This document shows, piece by piece, positions 22,085 through 34,341 of a DNA stretch of 64,000 bases. The stretch covers positions 22,993,157 to 23,057,156 of the forward strand of contig JARWKL010000016.1 in NCBI GenBank assembly GCA_029961685.1. The letters run 5' to 3'. The notes under the pieces are model-generated. The model saw nothing but the letters and a program-made list of their open reading frames with translations, had not been told where the DNA came from and ran no database searches. The position numbers and the translations under genes were made by a program. How positions within the stretch are numbered: the stretch's first letter is position 1; each line of letters starts with the position of its first letter. Source of the DNA: Aristolochia californica. Its lineage: Eukaryota; Streptophyta; Magnoliopsida; Piperales; Aristolochiaceae.

Positions 22085-25000
22085 TTTTTTTTTTTTGAAT
22101 GAAGATATATAAACTATTAAAAAAGGAAAAAGTACAATACCTAGCTAGAAAGGGCCTTCCTCCACAACAAGGTGTTGGAGTGAAACACCTAATTTAGCTT
22201 GAGTGTCAGCTAAATTGTTAGCTGATCTAGGATTGTGCTTCCACTTACAGTTCATAATAGAAATTAAATTATATATATCAAAAAACATATCCCAGTGCCG
22301 CCAGGGGGGAAGGAGTTGACTTCGCACACCAATTAATGACAATTTTAGAATCACCTTTGATACAAAGGGGCCAACAAGAATGCGTTTGAAAATCTGCAGC
22401 CCATTAGGCAAACCGGAGAGCTCAGTAGTGGTAGAATCGGAGATTCTTATTGGCCCATCGAAGGTAAAAAGTAAACAACCATTACCATCATGGATAACTC
22501 CACCAAAGCCCACAGGACCAAGGCATCCAAAAGCGCTACCATCGAAATTTAATTTGTAGTGGCCCATCAAAGGGGGGAGACCAAATTTCCATAGTAGGGG
22601 GACGGGTACAATAAGCCATGCTAGCTATCAGTAACCAGTTCCCTCTTAGGTTGAAGCCGTTAAGATTCTGAAATTCCTTACGCATGAGGATCCACAGGGA
22701 AACTTGGCCAACAATATTTTCTATCCGTATATCAATAGGGATAGATTTTTAAGTTGAATTTTCGATTGTTTCTTTCCTTCCATAAGGTCCAAATGATATG
22801 GCCAACGCAGCAAGAGATAAGTAATTTCCCGAGTTTTGGGAGGCTAGCATTGGTTACTGAGAGAATAGTGGATGTAAGATTTTGAGAAGGGCAGTACTGG
22901 AAACCAATTTTGTTGAGGAGGCTAGTCCAGACAGTGTGGGCAAAGTTGCAAAATAAGAGGACATGGGAGACTGTTTCGAGGAAAGTTTGGCAGAAGAGGC
23001 AGAAGGAGGTTCCTCGTTGGATTAAAGAATCAGACATGAGGATTTTGTACCGTCATGCGATCCAGATAAAACAATTTGCACGAGGAGGAGCAAACAAGGT
23101 TCAGGCAATGGCTGCAGGATGATCGGTTTGTGGGGGTCTGGGGCAGTTGAGAAATTTATAAGCAGATGCAGTGGAGAATGTACCTTCTGGGCAAGGAGTC
23201 CATATGAGTGTATTAGGCACATTTCGGGGAGTTACCGAGGAGAGACAAGTAAGGAGGTTGGACGCCAATAAGGCCCCTGAGTCCGAAAGGGCTCTCCGGA
23301 AATTCAGGTTCCAACCTCCAGATTCGGTCCACTGGTCTGATATAGAGGCTTCAATATTCCTGGCCAAGTTTGAAATCAAACCATAGCTGATATTGAAACT
23401 ACACGGGCCCATCCACCAGTCTGACCAAAATTTTGTCAGATTTTCCTTACCAAAGTAGCATTTTATGGCCTTCTTGAAATCAGGTAATAATATTACATTT
23501 TTTTTCCAAACAAGGGATAGCTTATTACGTCTCCCACCTCAGTCCACCACCCAGATAATTTGTTTGCTTTAGCAGCAACTAAAGTTCTCCAAATCATATC
23601 AGGACACATATTAAATTTTTAAATCCATTTAAGCAGCAAGGCAGAATTAGTGGTAGCAGTATCTCAAATCCCGAGACCACCAAGGAGTTTAGGTTTGTAC
23701 ACCTCAACCCATTTCACGAGATTATACTTCCTTTCACCATTCGGTCCTCCCCAAAGAAACCTTCTTTTGAGGAATTCAATTCTTTTCCGGATAGAGGCAG
23801 GGCATCGATATAATGAAAGAAAATAAGATGGGATACCGTGAAGGCATGATTTAATAAAAACAAGCTTAACCGCTTTGGAAAGAAATTTTCCTCTCTAGGA
23901 AGCCAGCCGACCCTTCAGATGCTCAATAATAGGGTTCCAAGAGCTTTTGGAAGGCGGAATGGACGACAAGGGGTGGCCCAGATAGGTGCAGGAAGGTGTG
24001 ACAATTTTGCATCACAGATAACAAGCCATTGAGTTTAGAACATTTGGATCAATATTGTCGAACAGAATATTTCCGAGAGGCAGCAGCAGCGCGGTGGTTG
24101 AAAGACTAGGAGCGGATTTTCACCTTCAAGGCTTCGAGTTTAAGGGGGAGTGACCAACCCGGGTTAGGGTGATGAGCAAGATCTTGCCACCATACAACAA
24201 GTGCGGAATTGAAAAATTCAAAGGAGCCAAGAGTTCTTAAAGCGGAACGGAGATCGACCCCAAGATGGGGGGCGAGTATTGATTTGTATCGGCCAATGAT
24301 CGAAGCCAATTTTATTGAGAAATTGGCCCAACGTATTGGAAAAAAGATGGAGGCAATCATTATTTGCAAAGAATCTATCAAAAGTTTGTAACTTAGTTTC
24401 AACCAATATTACAATGTTTGGCTTCATTAAAAAAGGGCCGCTTTGATAACCGCACGCTTAGAGGGCGAGCCGATTCCTCTGACGTTCCATGAGAGAACAA
24501 TCATTGAGGGGGGCGAAGGAGATCCTCCTCTGGGCAGTGGAGAGAGTTGTGGTAATATTTGCAGAATTCCCACGCTAACTTTGTCATTTCCTCGAATTCC
24601 TACGTAGGTACTCATGCTCAAGAGTTTTGACAAACTAGATGAAATCATCAGCAGCCTCACTTTAGGAGATCAGAGAGAAGTTTGCCAGATAATCAGGTCT
24701 TGGAAGGGAGGGGCTAAGCGGAGGACTTTTGGGAGTGCATGGTTTTGGCGGGCAAGGCTCTTTGCCCTTGCTCTTCTTCTTTCGTCTGGAATAGGTGAAA
24801 GCAAAAGGGGTAGCGGGAGGCTTTTTTTTGGAGTTCTTTTGGAGTTCTTTTGGAGTATGTGAAAGCAAAAGGGGTGATGGGTGGTTTGTTGGAAGAACTT
24901 GAGGCTTCCATTGGATTATTAAACTTGGCCTTAACAGTAGCCAAAGGGGTTGGACAAAGAATGTGGAGGAAGTGGGTATCTAAACAAGCTAGCAGCCGTT

Positions 25001-25633
25001 TATTTGGTGGGGTGAAGTGATTGTGCCACTCAATAAGATTTGGATATTCCTTGGAGTTTGAGTCCCGCCGATCTCCTACATTAGAGAAGGATCTTGAATT
25101 TGACCTGTTGTCAGCTGGGGAATCATTAATCTGGGGGGATGAGGGAAGGTTGGGGGGTTACCAAGTGGCGTCACTGAAAAGACTTTTTGGGGAGGTGGAG
25201 TTTTGGTGGCTCAATGTATGGGCGGGCATTTTGAAGTTTTTTCTAACTGGATGGCAGCGGGGTAGGAGAGGATGCATGTTTGGAGATGATGTGGATGGGG
25301 GTAATTTGGGTTTTCTGAGTGGGGTAGTCTTGGGAAAAGGGGGCAGCACTTGAGTGAGGTAAGGTCGCATTGGGAAGTGGGGGAGAGGTCCTTTCGAGGT
25401 CATTGATCGGAGGGAAGGGATCCCTCAAGATTAGGGCTACGGTAGGTATCGGAGGAGTCGTGGAGATGGGGAGGGCGGCGCTCAAGGTGGATGAGATTTT
25501 CTCAGTAGGTGAAGGGGTTGTCAGAGTGGCTGGAGGTGTGAGCTGAGAGGGCACGGATGTGACAAATGTAAGGGGCGAGGCTCTAGGAGGAGGGACGGGG
25601 ATTGATGATCTGACGTAGTTCTTAGAGTATACT
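22068..25633 (-). mobile_element. LINE-C, 3.5 kb, with 17-bp TSD
   Basis: AGTTCTTAGAGTATACT occurs at 22068-22084 and 25617-25633. Between them a minus-strand LINE runs from the poly(A) (T run at 22084) through RNase H (YKLNFDGSAFGCLGPVGFGG, 22570-22145), zf-RVT (CLFCQTFLETVSHVLLFCNF, HIIWTLWKERNNRKF), an RT thumb, an internally deleted endonuclease (VLSWNVRGIGSPSKRAVIKA; IVILVETKLQTFDRFF) and a proline-rich ORF1 C-terminus (25554-24662). A large internal deletion removes most of the endonuclease and the RT palm, and frames are broken. Confidence 0.9.
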
Positions 25634-25739
25634 ACTACTAATTTGACTGAACTAGTCTATTTAGATGCATGGAACCCTAGTTGAGTAACTAGTTTTTTGC
25701 TTATCAGTATTTTGTTTCCTCCATTAATGATTTTTTTTA

Positions 25740-28696
25740 AATAGCTCCATTAATGATTTTAGTAAGTCCACATGGGTGTATTCCTATGAAAGAAATATGA
25801 AGTATTTGATACACTCTTGAATTTGTATAGTGAGATAAAAAAATCAATTTGGTGTTTCACTTTTGTGTGTTGTATTTTGATAATGAGCTTAAGTTTGAAG
25901 CACAAGTTTGATTCTTTTTGTAATAGCCAATGGCATTATTCAGCAATCATCTTTTATGCATATACCCCGCAACAAAATAGGATAACAGAAAGGAAGAATC
26001 ACCACTCACAAAAAGTTGCACATTACATGCTATTTCAAATAAAGGTTCCAAAATCTTATTGGAGTGATGTTGTCCTCAGAATATGTTTTCTCGACAGCAG
26101 GATGCCTGCCTTTGTGCTTAGGGGAAGAATCCCATCACAAGTTCTTAAGCCCACCACTGATATGTTTCCTCTTTGTCCTCATGCTTTTGAGTTTGTCTAT
26201 CATGAGCATATGTTTGGTCCATCTCATGATAAGTTGTCTCCAAGATCAGCCAAGAGTGTTTTCCTAGAATACTCTCGTACTCAAAAAGGATATAAATGTT
26301 ATTGCCCTCATTTCTCTGTTGATGTCACATGATTTGAGGATGTTCACTAATTTTCCAAGTCTAATGAGTCTAGTATTTCTCCATCAATTGATGTAGATGT
26401 TGTTGCTCATATTCCAATGGAAGATGTTCCTACAATGCGCCAATTGTTGCCCAGCCAAAGCTAAGGCAAGTTTACTAACACAAAAAACTTCCCAAAACAC
26501 CTACAAAAGCTCCCTCCTCTACTTTGTCAATTCCCTCTTCATCAACAACTCCTGAATTAACTGATTTGGACCTTCTTATAGCTCTTAGCAAGAGTGTTCA
26601 TGCTAGTGTTCAACATCCTATCTCAAAGTTTATGTCCTTTGATTCATTGTCATGTCCTTGTCTTCTTGAACTATTCCTTCTTTAGTGCAAAATACCTCGT
26701 TGTCTCCTCAATGGAAGCAGGTCATTGATGTTAAGAGGGAGGTTACGTGATAGGGCTACCTGGATATTATGTGATCCACCCTTAGATGTTATCATTGGGG
26801 GTTATCGATGGGTCTACACTATGAAATACAAGGCTGATGGATCCATAGAGAGGTACAAGCCAAACTTGAGGCCAATGGTTACGCTCAAACCTATGATGTG
26901 GATATATTTGAAATTTTTTCTCTTGTACCAAAGTTGACATATAATTTGGATTTTGATTTACATGGTTGTTAACAAGAGTTGCCCCTTGTTTCAATTGAAC
27001 ATCAAAAATTTCTTCTTATATGTGGACTTGGAGGAAAAGGTGTACATAGAGCAACCTCCTAGGTATGTTGCTCAAGAGGAGACAAAAAGTGAGTAAATTG
27101 AAGAAGGCCATTTGTGGCTTCAGGCAGACCCAAGTCGTGGTTTGATAAGTTCAATAAAGTGGTTATGTCCTTGGGATTTTCAAGAAATCATAGTGACCAT
27201 TCATTGTTTGTATTGAAGAAACCTTCTAGAGTGGTAGTGTTAATTATGTACGTGGATGACATAGTGTTATTAAACAGTGATGTAAGGCTATTGAAGAGGT
27301 AAAATGACTTCTTGACAAACATTTTCAAACCCAGGATTTGGGATCCCCAAAAAATTTCTTGAGATTGTCGTAGCGAGAAGTAAGGCATAAATTATTTTTA
27401 GATAGAGGAAGTAGGTCACAAATATACTATAGGAATATGGTTTGCTAGGAGCCGAAACACTCGTGGAAGTGAATCATAATCTTCATGAAGATGATAATGT
27501 AGAGCTCAAGGATAAGACCATGTATACTAGGTTAATAGGCAAACTTATTTATGCCACAGTTACTCAGCCTGACATCTTGGCTGCCTGGGACCAGCTGGAT
27601 TCGGTGTTATCCACAATGGTAATGGTGATCTCCTCTTCTCATATACAGGCCCCCTCGGCAACTCAAATTCTACCACAGTAGAACTCTCTGGTCTTTTACA
27701 CGGTCTCAAAATCTTCTCTAGCCACCTTTCTGGTCCCCTTTATATTGAAGGCGATTCAAAAGTGGTCATCAATTGGTGTGCAAACCACGGCCAACCCCCA
27801 TGGCATCATTGGGATATGTTTAATAAAATATGTAATTTATTTTCCCCGTTAAGCTGTAAATGGAACCACATTCCGCGCTCTGCTAATCACATGGCAGATT
27901 CCCAGGCCAAGGCGGGTATTTCTCTCCAACACTTTGTTGTGGAGTCAGGCCCCCAATGCTAGGTTTGTAATTTCATCCTTTTCTTATTAATATATGCACT
28001 ATTCATAAAAAAAAAAACTCCTAGAAAGATCCATTTAGAGGCTACACCAAGAATATTGAAATATTTGAAGAGAGCATTGGGCAAAGACATTGTATGAACC
28101 ACATGATCATTTGCATATTGGAAGATATTCAAATGTTGATTATGTAGGAGTTGAAGTTGGATAGGAAGTCTACAATTGGTTATTGTGTATTATAAAAAAA
28201 ATTTGATCAAACGGAAGAGTAAGAAATGGAATGTAGTAGTCCAATCTAGTACAGAAGCAAAATACTAGGCAATAACTCATATAGTTAGTGTGGTGAGATC
28301 AGCCTTAGAAGAGTTAAGCTTCTCTACCAAAGGTGCTTTACTCATGCATTGTGACAATAAGCTGCCATTTTCATTGCTAGTAATCCTGTGTTTCATGAAC
28401 AAACCAAACATGTTGAGATTGAAAGTTATTTTATTCATGATGCTATGATGAGCGATGTGGTGGTCACACCATACATTAAATCTACTAATCAACTTAATGA
28501 TGTCTTGACAAAGGCCTTGGAAAGCAAAAGTATGGGAATTTTTATAACAAGCCAAGGCTTCTTGATATATATGATATAGCTTGAGGTATTGAGTTATATG
28601 AAAAAGGGTATTTTCGTCTTTCTACACTTATTCGATTGTCCCTCTAGAGTAGCGATAAGTTCAACTTTATGAACGAGTTATATGGTTCAAACGATC
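25740..28696 (+). pseudogene. Ty1/copia integrase to RNase H remnant plus LTR start
   Basis: Integrase: AYTPQQNRITERKN (about 25960), WSDVVLRICFL, FLEYSRTQKGYKCYCPHFS (26330). RT: SWFDKFNKVVMSLGFSRNHSDH and YVDDIVLL (27245-27270), with the catalytic YVDD retained. RNase H ends at about 28579 (FHEQTKHVEIESYFIHDAM, NQLNDVLTKALESKS). It continues past a weak purine tract (CTTGAGG) into an LTR, itself hit by an N-family solo LTR at 28697. Stops and frameshifts are numerous. Confidence 0.85.
27574..28018 (+). mobile_element. LINE-C 3' end inserted in copia RT, with target deletion
   Basis: The plus strand gives GCLGPAGFG, VIHNGNGDLLFSYTGPLG, GPLYIEGDSKVVINWCANHG and HIPRSANHMADSQAKAGISL, i.e. RNase H, then the LINE-C 3' UTR and A run at 28008-28017. 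The flanking copia resumes at PRKIHLEAT but lacks about a dozen expected codons after QPDI. So the insertion replaced target sequence instead of duplicating it. Confidence 0.8.
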
Positions 28697-29134
28697 TGTT
28701 GATTTTCAAGACTCCATGAATTTAGTTCATGGAGAAAAAGGGAGAGAAGCCCATTAGGAGAAAACTGGAGGAAGAAGAGGTTATGGACTTGATTATCCTA
28801 ACCCTCCCCCTGAAGCTCTATTTATAGATTTATGAAACTACTATATTACAATAATACCCCTGAACTTAGGGTTTAGGGTTTAGGGTTTTAACCCTGGAAC
28901 TTTAACTTAATTACATCAATGCCATCTCTATGAGATGACCCTTTATTTACCATCCTGCCATCATTGTATGTGGACCTATTGTCCTTCTCTTTGATTTGTG
29001 GGCCTTGAGCCCGTCTTCTATATCTCTTAGATGCATGGGTCTTCCTTGGTCTTATGGGCTTGGGGCCATCTTCTAATACACTTGGATATGTGGGCCTTCC
29101 TTGGTCATGTGGGCTGGGGCCCTATCTTCCAACA
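28697..29134 (-). mobile_element. N-family solo LTR with 5-bp TSD
   Basis: 438 bp, flanked by CGATC (28692-28696 and 29135-29139). On the minus strand it begins TGTTGGAAGATAGGG and ends AAAATCAACA. It has repeated LTR-edge units (ACCAAGGAAGGCCCACATAT type), a TATA-like CTATAAATAGAGC, and a telomere-like GGGTTTAGGGTTTAGGG at 28866-28889. It resembles the LTRs of N1 (36413-39098) and N2 (56250-59201), so it is best read as the product of LTR-LTR recombination. Confidence 0.85.
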
Positions 29135-29442
29135 CGATCAGCTATTACATTCCTATATCTAACAATGTGAGATCAAGACAGCTGAATCTTACATTCCCAC
29201 TTGAATGTAAAGATGCACGAGGCTAGAGTAGGGTCTCAGATACCTAGTGGACATGTTGGATGTGGAATATGGAGGGATTTTTACATGGAACTCTGATTAG
29301 GAACAGTAGTCTACGCTGGAGGAGGATTTAGGGCTTTTTGACTTACTTGGTTATAGGACGGATATGGGGGGTAGATAAGGGAAAAGGAGATTGTAATTTG
29401 ATAGTATAGGGAGTTAGAAATCTAATGGTATAGGTGGCTTGA

Positions 29443-29472
29443 GGGTTTGAGGGGTTTGAGGGGTTTGAGGGG
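29443..29472 (+). other. G-quadruplex-type G-tract cluster
   Basis: The pattern is G3, TTTGA, G4, TTTGA, G4, TTTGA, G4: four G tracts separated by identical 5-nt loops. It lies in intron 2, on the strand opposite to the gene's coding strand. Confidence 0.75.
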
Positions 29473-30149
29473 TGGAAGGCTGAGAGTTAAGAGATTTGGG
29501 ATCAAAGCTCAGGCTGGTATGTCAGTAGAGGGGAAATTAGGGTTCAGGGTTTGTATGGCTATGAGAGTGTGAGTGAGGGGTTTAAATAGACTTGGGAGAC
29601 TCTAGGAACATAGAGGACACTTATAGAGAGATTAGGAATTCTCTAGAGAGGAAAGAGTGAAAGAATAGGAAACTAGCCTTTCTAAAGTTGGCCCCCAAAA
29701 AGGAGCCAATGAATAGAAAGTCTAGGACTTGCATGTATTAGACTGACTTGGTAAGGAAGAATATGACTTCCTTGGGAAAGTGGGACTGTTCTTTGGGAAG
29801 GGAAGGGCGTATTGGACTCTAAACAAGATAGGAAAAGAGAGTTGTAGTTTTGATAGAAAAGTACCAGAGAGAGAGGTCGCCAATCTCCTCACTATAGTAA
29901 CTAACCGAATTTATACTAAATCTGTAGGCAAGACTTCCAGAAGGACTAGAACACTAGTAGGAGGACCCGTGAGTAATTTCTTTGTTGAGGACTCATATGA
30001 ACTGACTTTGATAGGTGGGGGGACTGAGACAAAATGGAGGGGACACTTGTAAACTCTTGTGACTTAATATATAAAGACTTACTCAACAAACACTAAAACA
30101 CTTGAAGTAAGGACAACTAACACTAATACTTCACTCTGACACTAATAAC

Positions 30150-30239
30150 GGACTCGAGACTCTTATCTATTTTCCTTTACCAATTACACATCCTTCCTTA
30201 TCCTTTTTAAAAAAAAAAAAAAAAGGGACTCGAGACTCT
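30150..30239 (+). mobile_element. 62-bp retro-insertion: ~45 nt plus poly(A), 14-bp TSD
   Basis: GGACTCGAGACTCT is perfectly repeated at 30150-30163 and 30226-30239. Between them are about 44 nt of unique sequence ending TATCCTTTTT, then about 16 A's. This is the structure of an L1-mobilised, extremely 5'-truncated insertion. Confidence 0.8.
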
Positions 30240-30769
30240 AACTAGAGCTATAGATACCAACTAGACTTTGGGTTATAGTAACGGGGAAGGGATAGCTAGG
30301 GTAATGAATGAGAACTAGGCTAATAATGAATGTTAGGGATGGAACAAGAACTGAAGACTTGTTTTTCCAGGGGCAATTCTCCTTGGGGAAATGGCTGAGT
30401 TGGTGACACTCTTTACACCAAAGGACACCCATTGATTAGGGGCTAACCACCTAATGACCTTTATATCAAAGTCAGACATCTTGGTTTAGCCGAAGCTAGA
30501 TAAAGAGAAAGTTGTATTTGATTGAATGATCAAGGCTCCAAAATTTTACTCGTTCATAATGTCCAAGTACTGAGCATCTCTTCTATTTCCTATGTGGGAC
30601 CAAGAGTGCCCACGCTTAATTGACTTACGACATAAGCAAGCTATTTTCAGACTCTTCTGCTCTAGAATCTTCTTAACTCACTTGGCTTTACTGCAGGGAG
30701 AATCCTTCTGAGCCTTAATGTTTATTTCCCCACTCAAATTAGAACACTTGTTACATAGAAAGACACTTT

Positions 30770-33585
30770 CTGAATTTTTTTTGAAAGAAGGGTGTGAAAT
30801 TATATTGCAAAGAGGAGAGAATACAATACCTAGCTAAGGTGGCCTTCCTCCACAACAAGCCGTTGGAGGGAAACACCCTTTTAAGCTTGAATATCTGCTA
30901 AATGATTAGCAAATCTAAGAATGTAATTCCTCTTACAGTGCGTTTGGGAAATTAAAGAACATATATTCTCATATAACTCCCAATGCCGCCAAGGAGGTTT
31001 TGAAGGCTTTGTACACCAATTGATAACTACTTTTTAATCGCCTTCAACGCAGAGAATGCCCTCCATCTTTTGCTTGAAGAGTTTTAGCCTATTATACAAC
31101 CCGTGTAACTCAGCACTTATTGAATCTGATATACCAATTGGTCCCGCAGATGATAAAAGAAGATTCCCACTTTCGTCATGAATCACTCCTCCAAATCCAG
31201 CAAGCCCGGGGCATCCAAACGCACTTCTGTCAAAATTTAATTTGAAGTGTCCCACTGGTGGTCGAGACCAGGTTCTCATAATAGGAGGTCGTGACGGAAA
31301 AAACATTTCCGCAATAAGACACCAGTTTCCGCGCAAATTTTATCCTTATAAGTTACAAAATTCCTTTTGTAAGAGTACCCAAGAGGACACTTGCCCAATG
31401 ATTCTATTGCATAAAATTTTCCAGGGAAGAGATTTTTTATTAAATTTTCTGTTGTTTCTCTCTTTCCATAAATTCCAGACCATATGCTCAACACAGCTGG
31501 AAATTAATATTTTCCCAAGTTTGGGAAGACAAACACTTGTAATAGTGAATATTGTGGAGTGTAATGATTGAGAAGGGCAATAGTGCAACCCAATTTTGTT
31601 CATAAGTTCGGTCTAGACCAAGTGGGCATATTCGCAGTGCAAAAGGGTAAGATCAGCGGTTTCAGAAGAGGAATTGCAAAATGGGCACAAAGGGTACGAG
31701 ACACTATTTCCCGTCGAATTAATGCGTCAGAGGTTAATATTTTTTTTCTGACAAACGGTCCAAATGAAAAACTTCGCATGAGGTGGAATGTGTAGAGACC
31801 ACTCAAAAACAGTTGGATGGACTGATTGATTTGCTTGGGGAGAGATCAAGAAGTGGTAGGCAAAAGCAGTAGAGAACGTACCTTGCATGCATGGCGTCCA
31901 GATTAGTGTGTCTGATGAGTTTTTGATTCTTATTGTGGAGAGATTTGTGACAAGGTCTACAGCTTTCAAAGCTTCATCATCTCTTAAGGCTCACCTGAGA
32001 TCTAAGTTTCACTCACCAGAGGACAGCCATTGCACAGAAACGGTCACATCTTGTACTCTTGACAGGCGGTAGATACATCCATGACTATCTCTGAAATTGC
32101 TTGAGCCAACCCACCAGTCTGTCAAGAATTTTGTTTGGCGACCAGAACCAATATAGCATTTGACAGCGGATTTAAAGACAGGCAGCAGTTGGGTAATCTT
32201 CTTCCACACGAGGGATAATTTGTAGTATCTCCCACCATCAAACCACCAACCATTACCTTTCCCATATTTGGCTTCGACAATTTTCTGCCATAACAGAGTT
32301 GGTTGCACATTAAATTTCCAAATCCACTTCAATAGTAAAGCAGAGTTGGTAGTTGCAATATCCCAGATCCCGAGACCGACCATCATAATGGGCTTACAAA
32401 CATCATCCCATTTTACAAGACTATAATTTCTTTCCCCATTTGGCCCAACCCATAAAAATCTCCTTTTAAGGAATTCTATTCTATTTCGAACAGAGGCAGA
32501 ACAATGATACGAGGACAAAAAAATAAGAGGGTATGCCAAGTAAACAGGATTTAATGAGAACCAACTTACCAGCTTTGGACAAAAATCTTCCTTTCCATGA
32601 TGCAAGACGGTCTTTGAGGCGTTCAATAACAGGGTACCAGGCATTTTTTGTTGGTAAGGTAGGGGTCAGAGGAAAACCTAAATAAGTGCCAGGGAGTGAC
32701 GCGACTTTACACCCCAAATAACTTGCCATTGAGTTTAATTCAGAGGGATCGATATTAAATCAAATGATAAAGCTTTAGCCCCGCTTACCTTTTGACCAGT
32801 TGTCAATTCGAAAATATTGGCAGAGCTTTCATGTGAGAAATTTGTCTCACAGAACCTTCTCCAAAAAGAATTGTATCATCAGCATTCTGTAAGATCGATA
32901 TATCTTGGTTCGGGTCTTCAAAGATAGGACTAAGCCAATCCGAGCGTTTAGCAAATTGGATCATAGAAGCAAGGTGCTCGTCAATGAGAGTAAATAGAAA
33001 AGGGGATAAAGGATCACCTTGTCTAATCCCCCTTGTTGCTTTGAAGAAGCCGCACGGCTTTACATTAACAAGGACATAATATGATGTTGTGGAGATACAA
33101 CTTCTCATCCAAAATTTCCACCTAGTCCCAAAACCCATTCGGTCGAAAAGGTGATCAACAAGTTTCCAATCTACCCGGTCAAAAGCCTTTTCAAAATCTA
33201 TTTTTAGGACGAATCTGGGTTGGGAAGATTTTTTGAAAGAATCTAAAGCTCATGAGCGGTCATGGAAGAGTCCAAAATATTTCTATCACAGATGAAAGCA
33301 CTCTGACTGGGATTAATAACCTTCGGAAGGTGGGCTTTGAGCCGATTTGCCAAAAGACGACCAATGATTTTATAAAAACTAGTGGTGAGGCTAATAGGTC
33401 GAAAATCTTAGGGCAATTCTGTGTTGGACTTTTTTGGATAAGAGCAATGAAAGATGCTCCGACTCCTTTATGGGTTATGCCGACTTGGTGGAAATTGTGG
33501 ATAAAGGCATACACATCACTTTTGATTGAGTCCCAGAAACAATGGTAAAACTCACCATTAAAGCTCCATCTTCTAGGCATCAATG
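30770..33585 (-). mobile_element. LINE-C, RT to RNase H
   Basis: Minus strand, 3' end at the T run near 30773. RNase H has HFKLNFDRSAFGCPGLAGFG (a G to R change after NFD) and SISAELHGLYN; zf-RVT 31806-31346; thumb ASVRNRIEFLKRRFLWVGPN, GLGIWDIATTNSALLLKWIW; RT MGFGTRWKFWMRSCISTTSY, GIRQGDPLSPFLFTLIDEHL, catalytic box as NADDTILFG (about 32870), and RRWSFNGEFYHCFWDSIKSD at the left RT edge (33583). The endonuclease is missing, so it is 5'-truncated. I found no clean target duplication. Confidence 0.88.
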
Positions 33586-34000
33586 AGAACCGGCCCCATC
33601 TTTCACCACTAGCTCGAGCCCTCTATGGCTGAGTCATGGGATTGTCACATTGGAGGCCATAAAAAAGAACCATCCCTTCATCATCAAAGGGAGACAAAAT
33701 CTCCAATGATTGGTGGGTTTTCTTTACCAACCAACACATAGCTTTCAATCTAATGGCAAGGTTTCAGTGATTGTTGTGGAAGAAAGCTTTCCTTTTGATC
33801 TCTTGAGTGTTGCATTTTGTCCTTCTTTTTTGTCTTATTTTTTGTCCTTATGGTGTCTTCTTGCACCTTATTGGCTGACAGGTGTATTCTTATTCTTGTT
33901 GACATGTTTATTTAACTTATTATATATTTTTCTTTTTCAATAAAATTCTCATCATTCTCAAAAAAAATTAAAAACTAACAAGAAAATACGATGCTGTGGT
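33586..34000 (+). other. possible divergent LINE 3' end
   Basis: The plus strand ends with TTTTTCAATAAAATTCTCATC then an A-rich run near 33960, the layout of a LINE 3' terminus. SNGKVSVIVVEESFPFD could be the last residues of a LINE RNase H. Nothing upstream is diagnostic. Confidence 0.35.
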
Positions 34001-34185
34001 ACAAAACACAAGACTACTTTCTTCCTTGCACCTCTTCTTGTTTCAATTGTTTGCATAATTCTTCTATTAAGCTGCCCTCAACCAATGATAAGTACTTGTG
34101 GAGAGAGGTAATACCATGTCATTTATAATTGAAGAAAAATATGTCACTCTAAATAAATGTGAGATAATGCTTCATGAAAATTTAC

Positions 34186-34341
34186 CTTGGAGAGCCATTA
34201 TTTACATTTGAAATGTTAAATACTTCGAGTGACTTATGTGGAATGTCAGAAAAGTCGGTGTCCTTCAACTGGTTACCCACATAATTTAAGGGCAAGAGAA
34301 CGAAAACCCCTATGAATGCAGCAACAGAAAATACTCTAAAA
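34186..34341 (-). CDS. HYP1: CSC1-like exon 2 (residues ~94-146)
   Basis: 156 nt; acceptor CTTTGCAG, donor GTAAAT, phase 2 at both ends. It encodes FRVFSVAAFIGVFVLLPLNY-VG (second membrane segment), then VFNISNVNNGSP, part of the loop before exon 3. It has no open-frame start of its own and was found by matching the family order of conserved blocks. Confidence 0.93.

Larger units (their letters stand above)
29135..30769. other. unassigned purine-rich sequence in intron 2
   Basis: The plus strand is G/A-rich from about 29210 to 30050, with short frames and no recognised motif; it may be leader or interior of the interrupted copia or another LTR element. It contains a G-tract cluster (29443-29472) and a micro-insertion (30164-30225). 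Confidence 0.4.

Noticed and set aside
24795..24880. Duplicated GTGAAAGCAAAAGGGGT motif in LINE-C ORF1
   Set aside because: A small local duplication in a decayed frame, of little meaning on its own.
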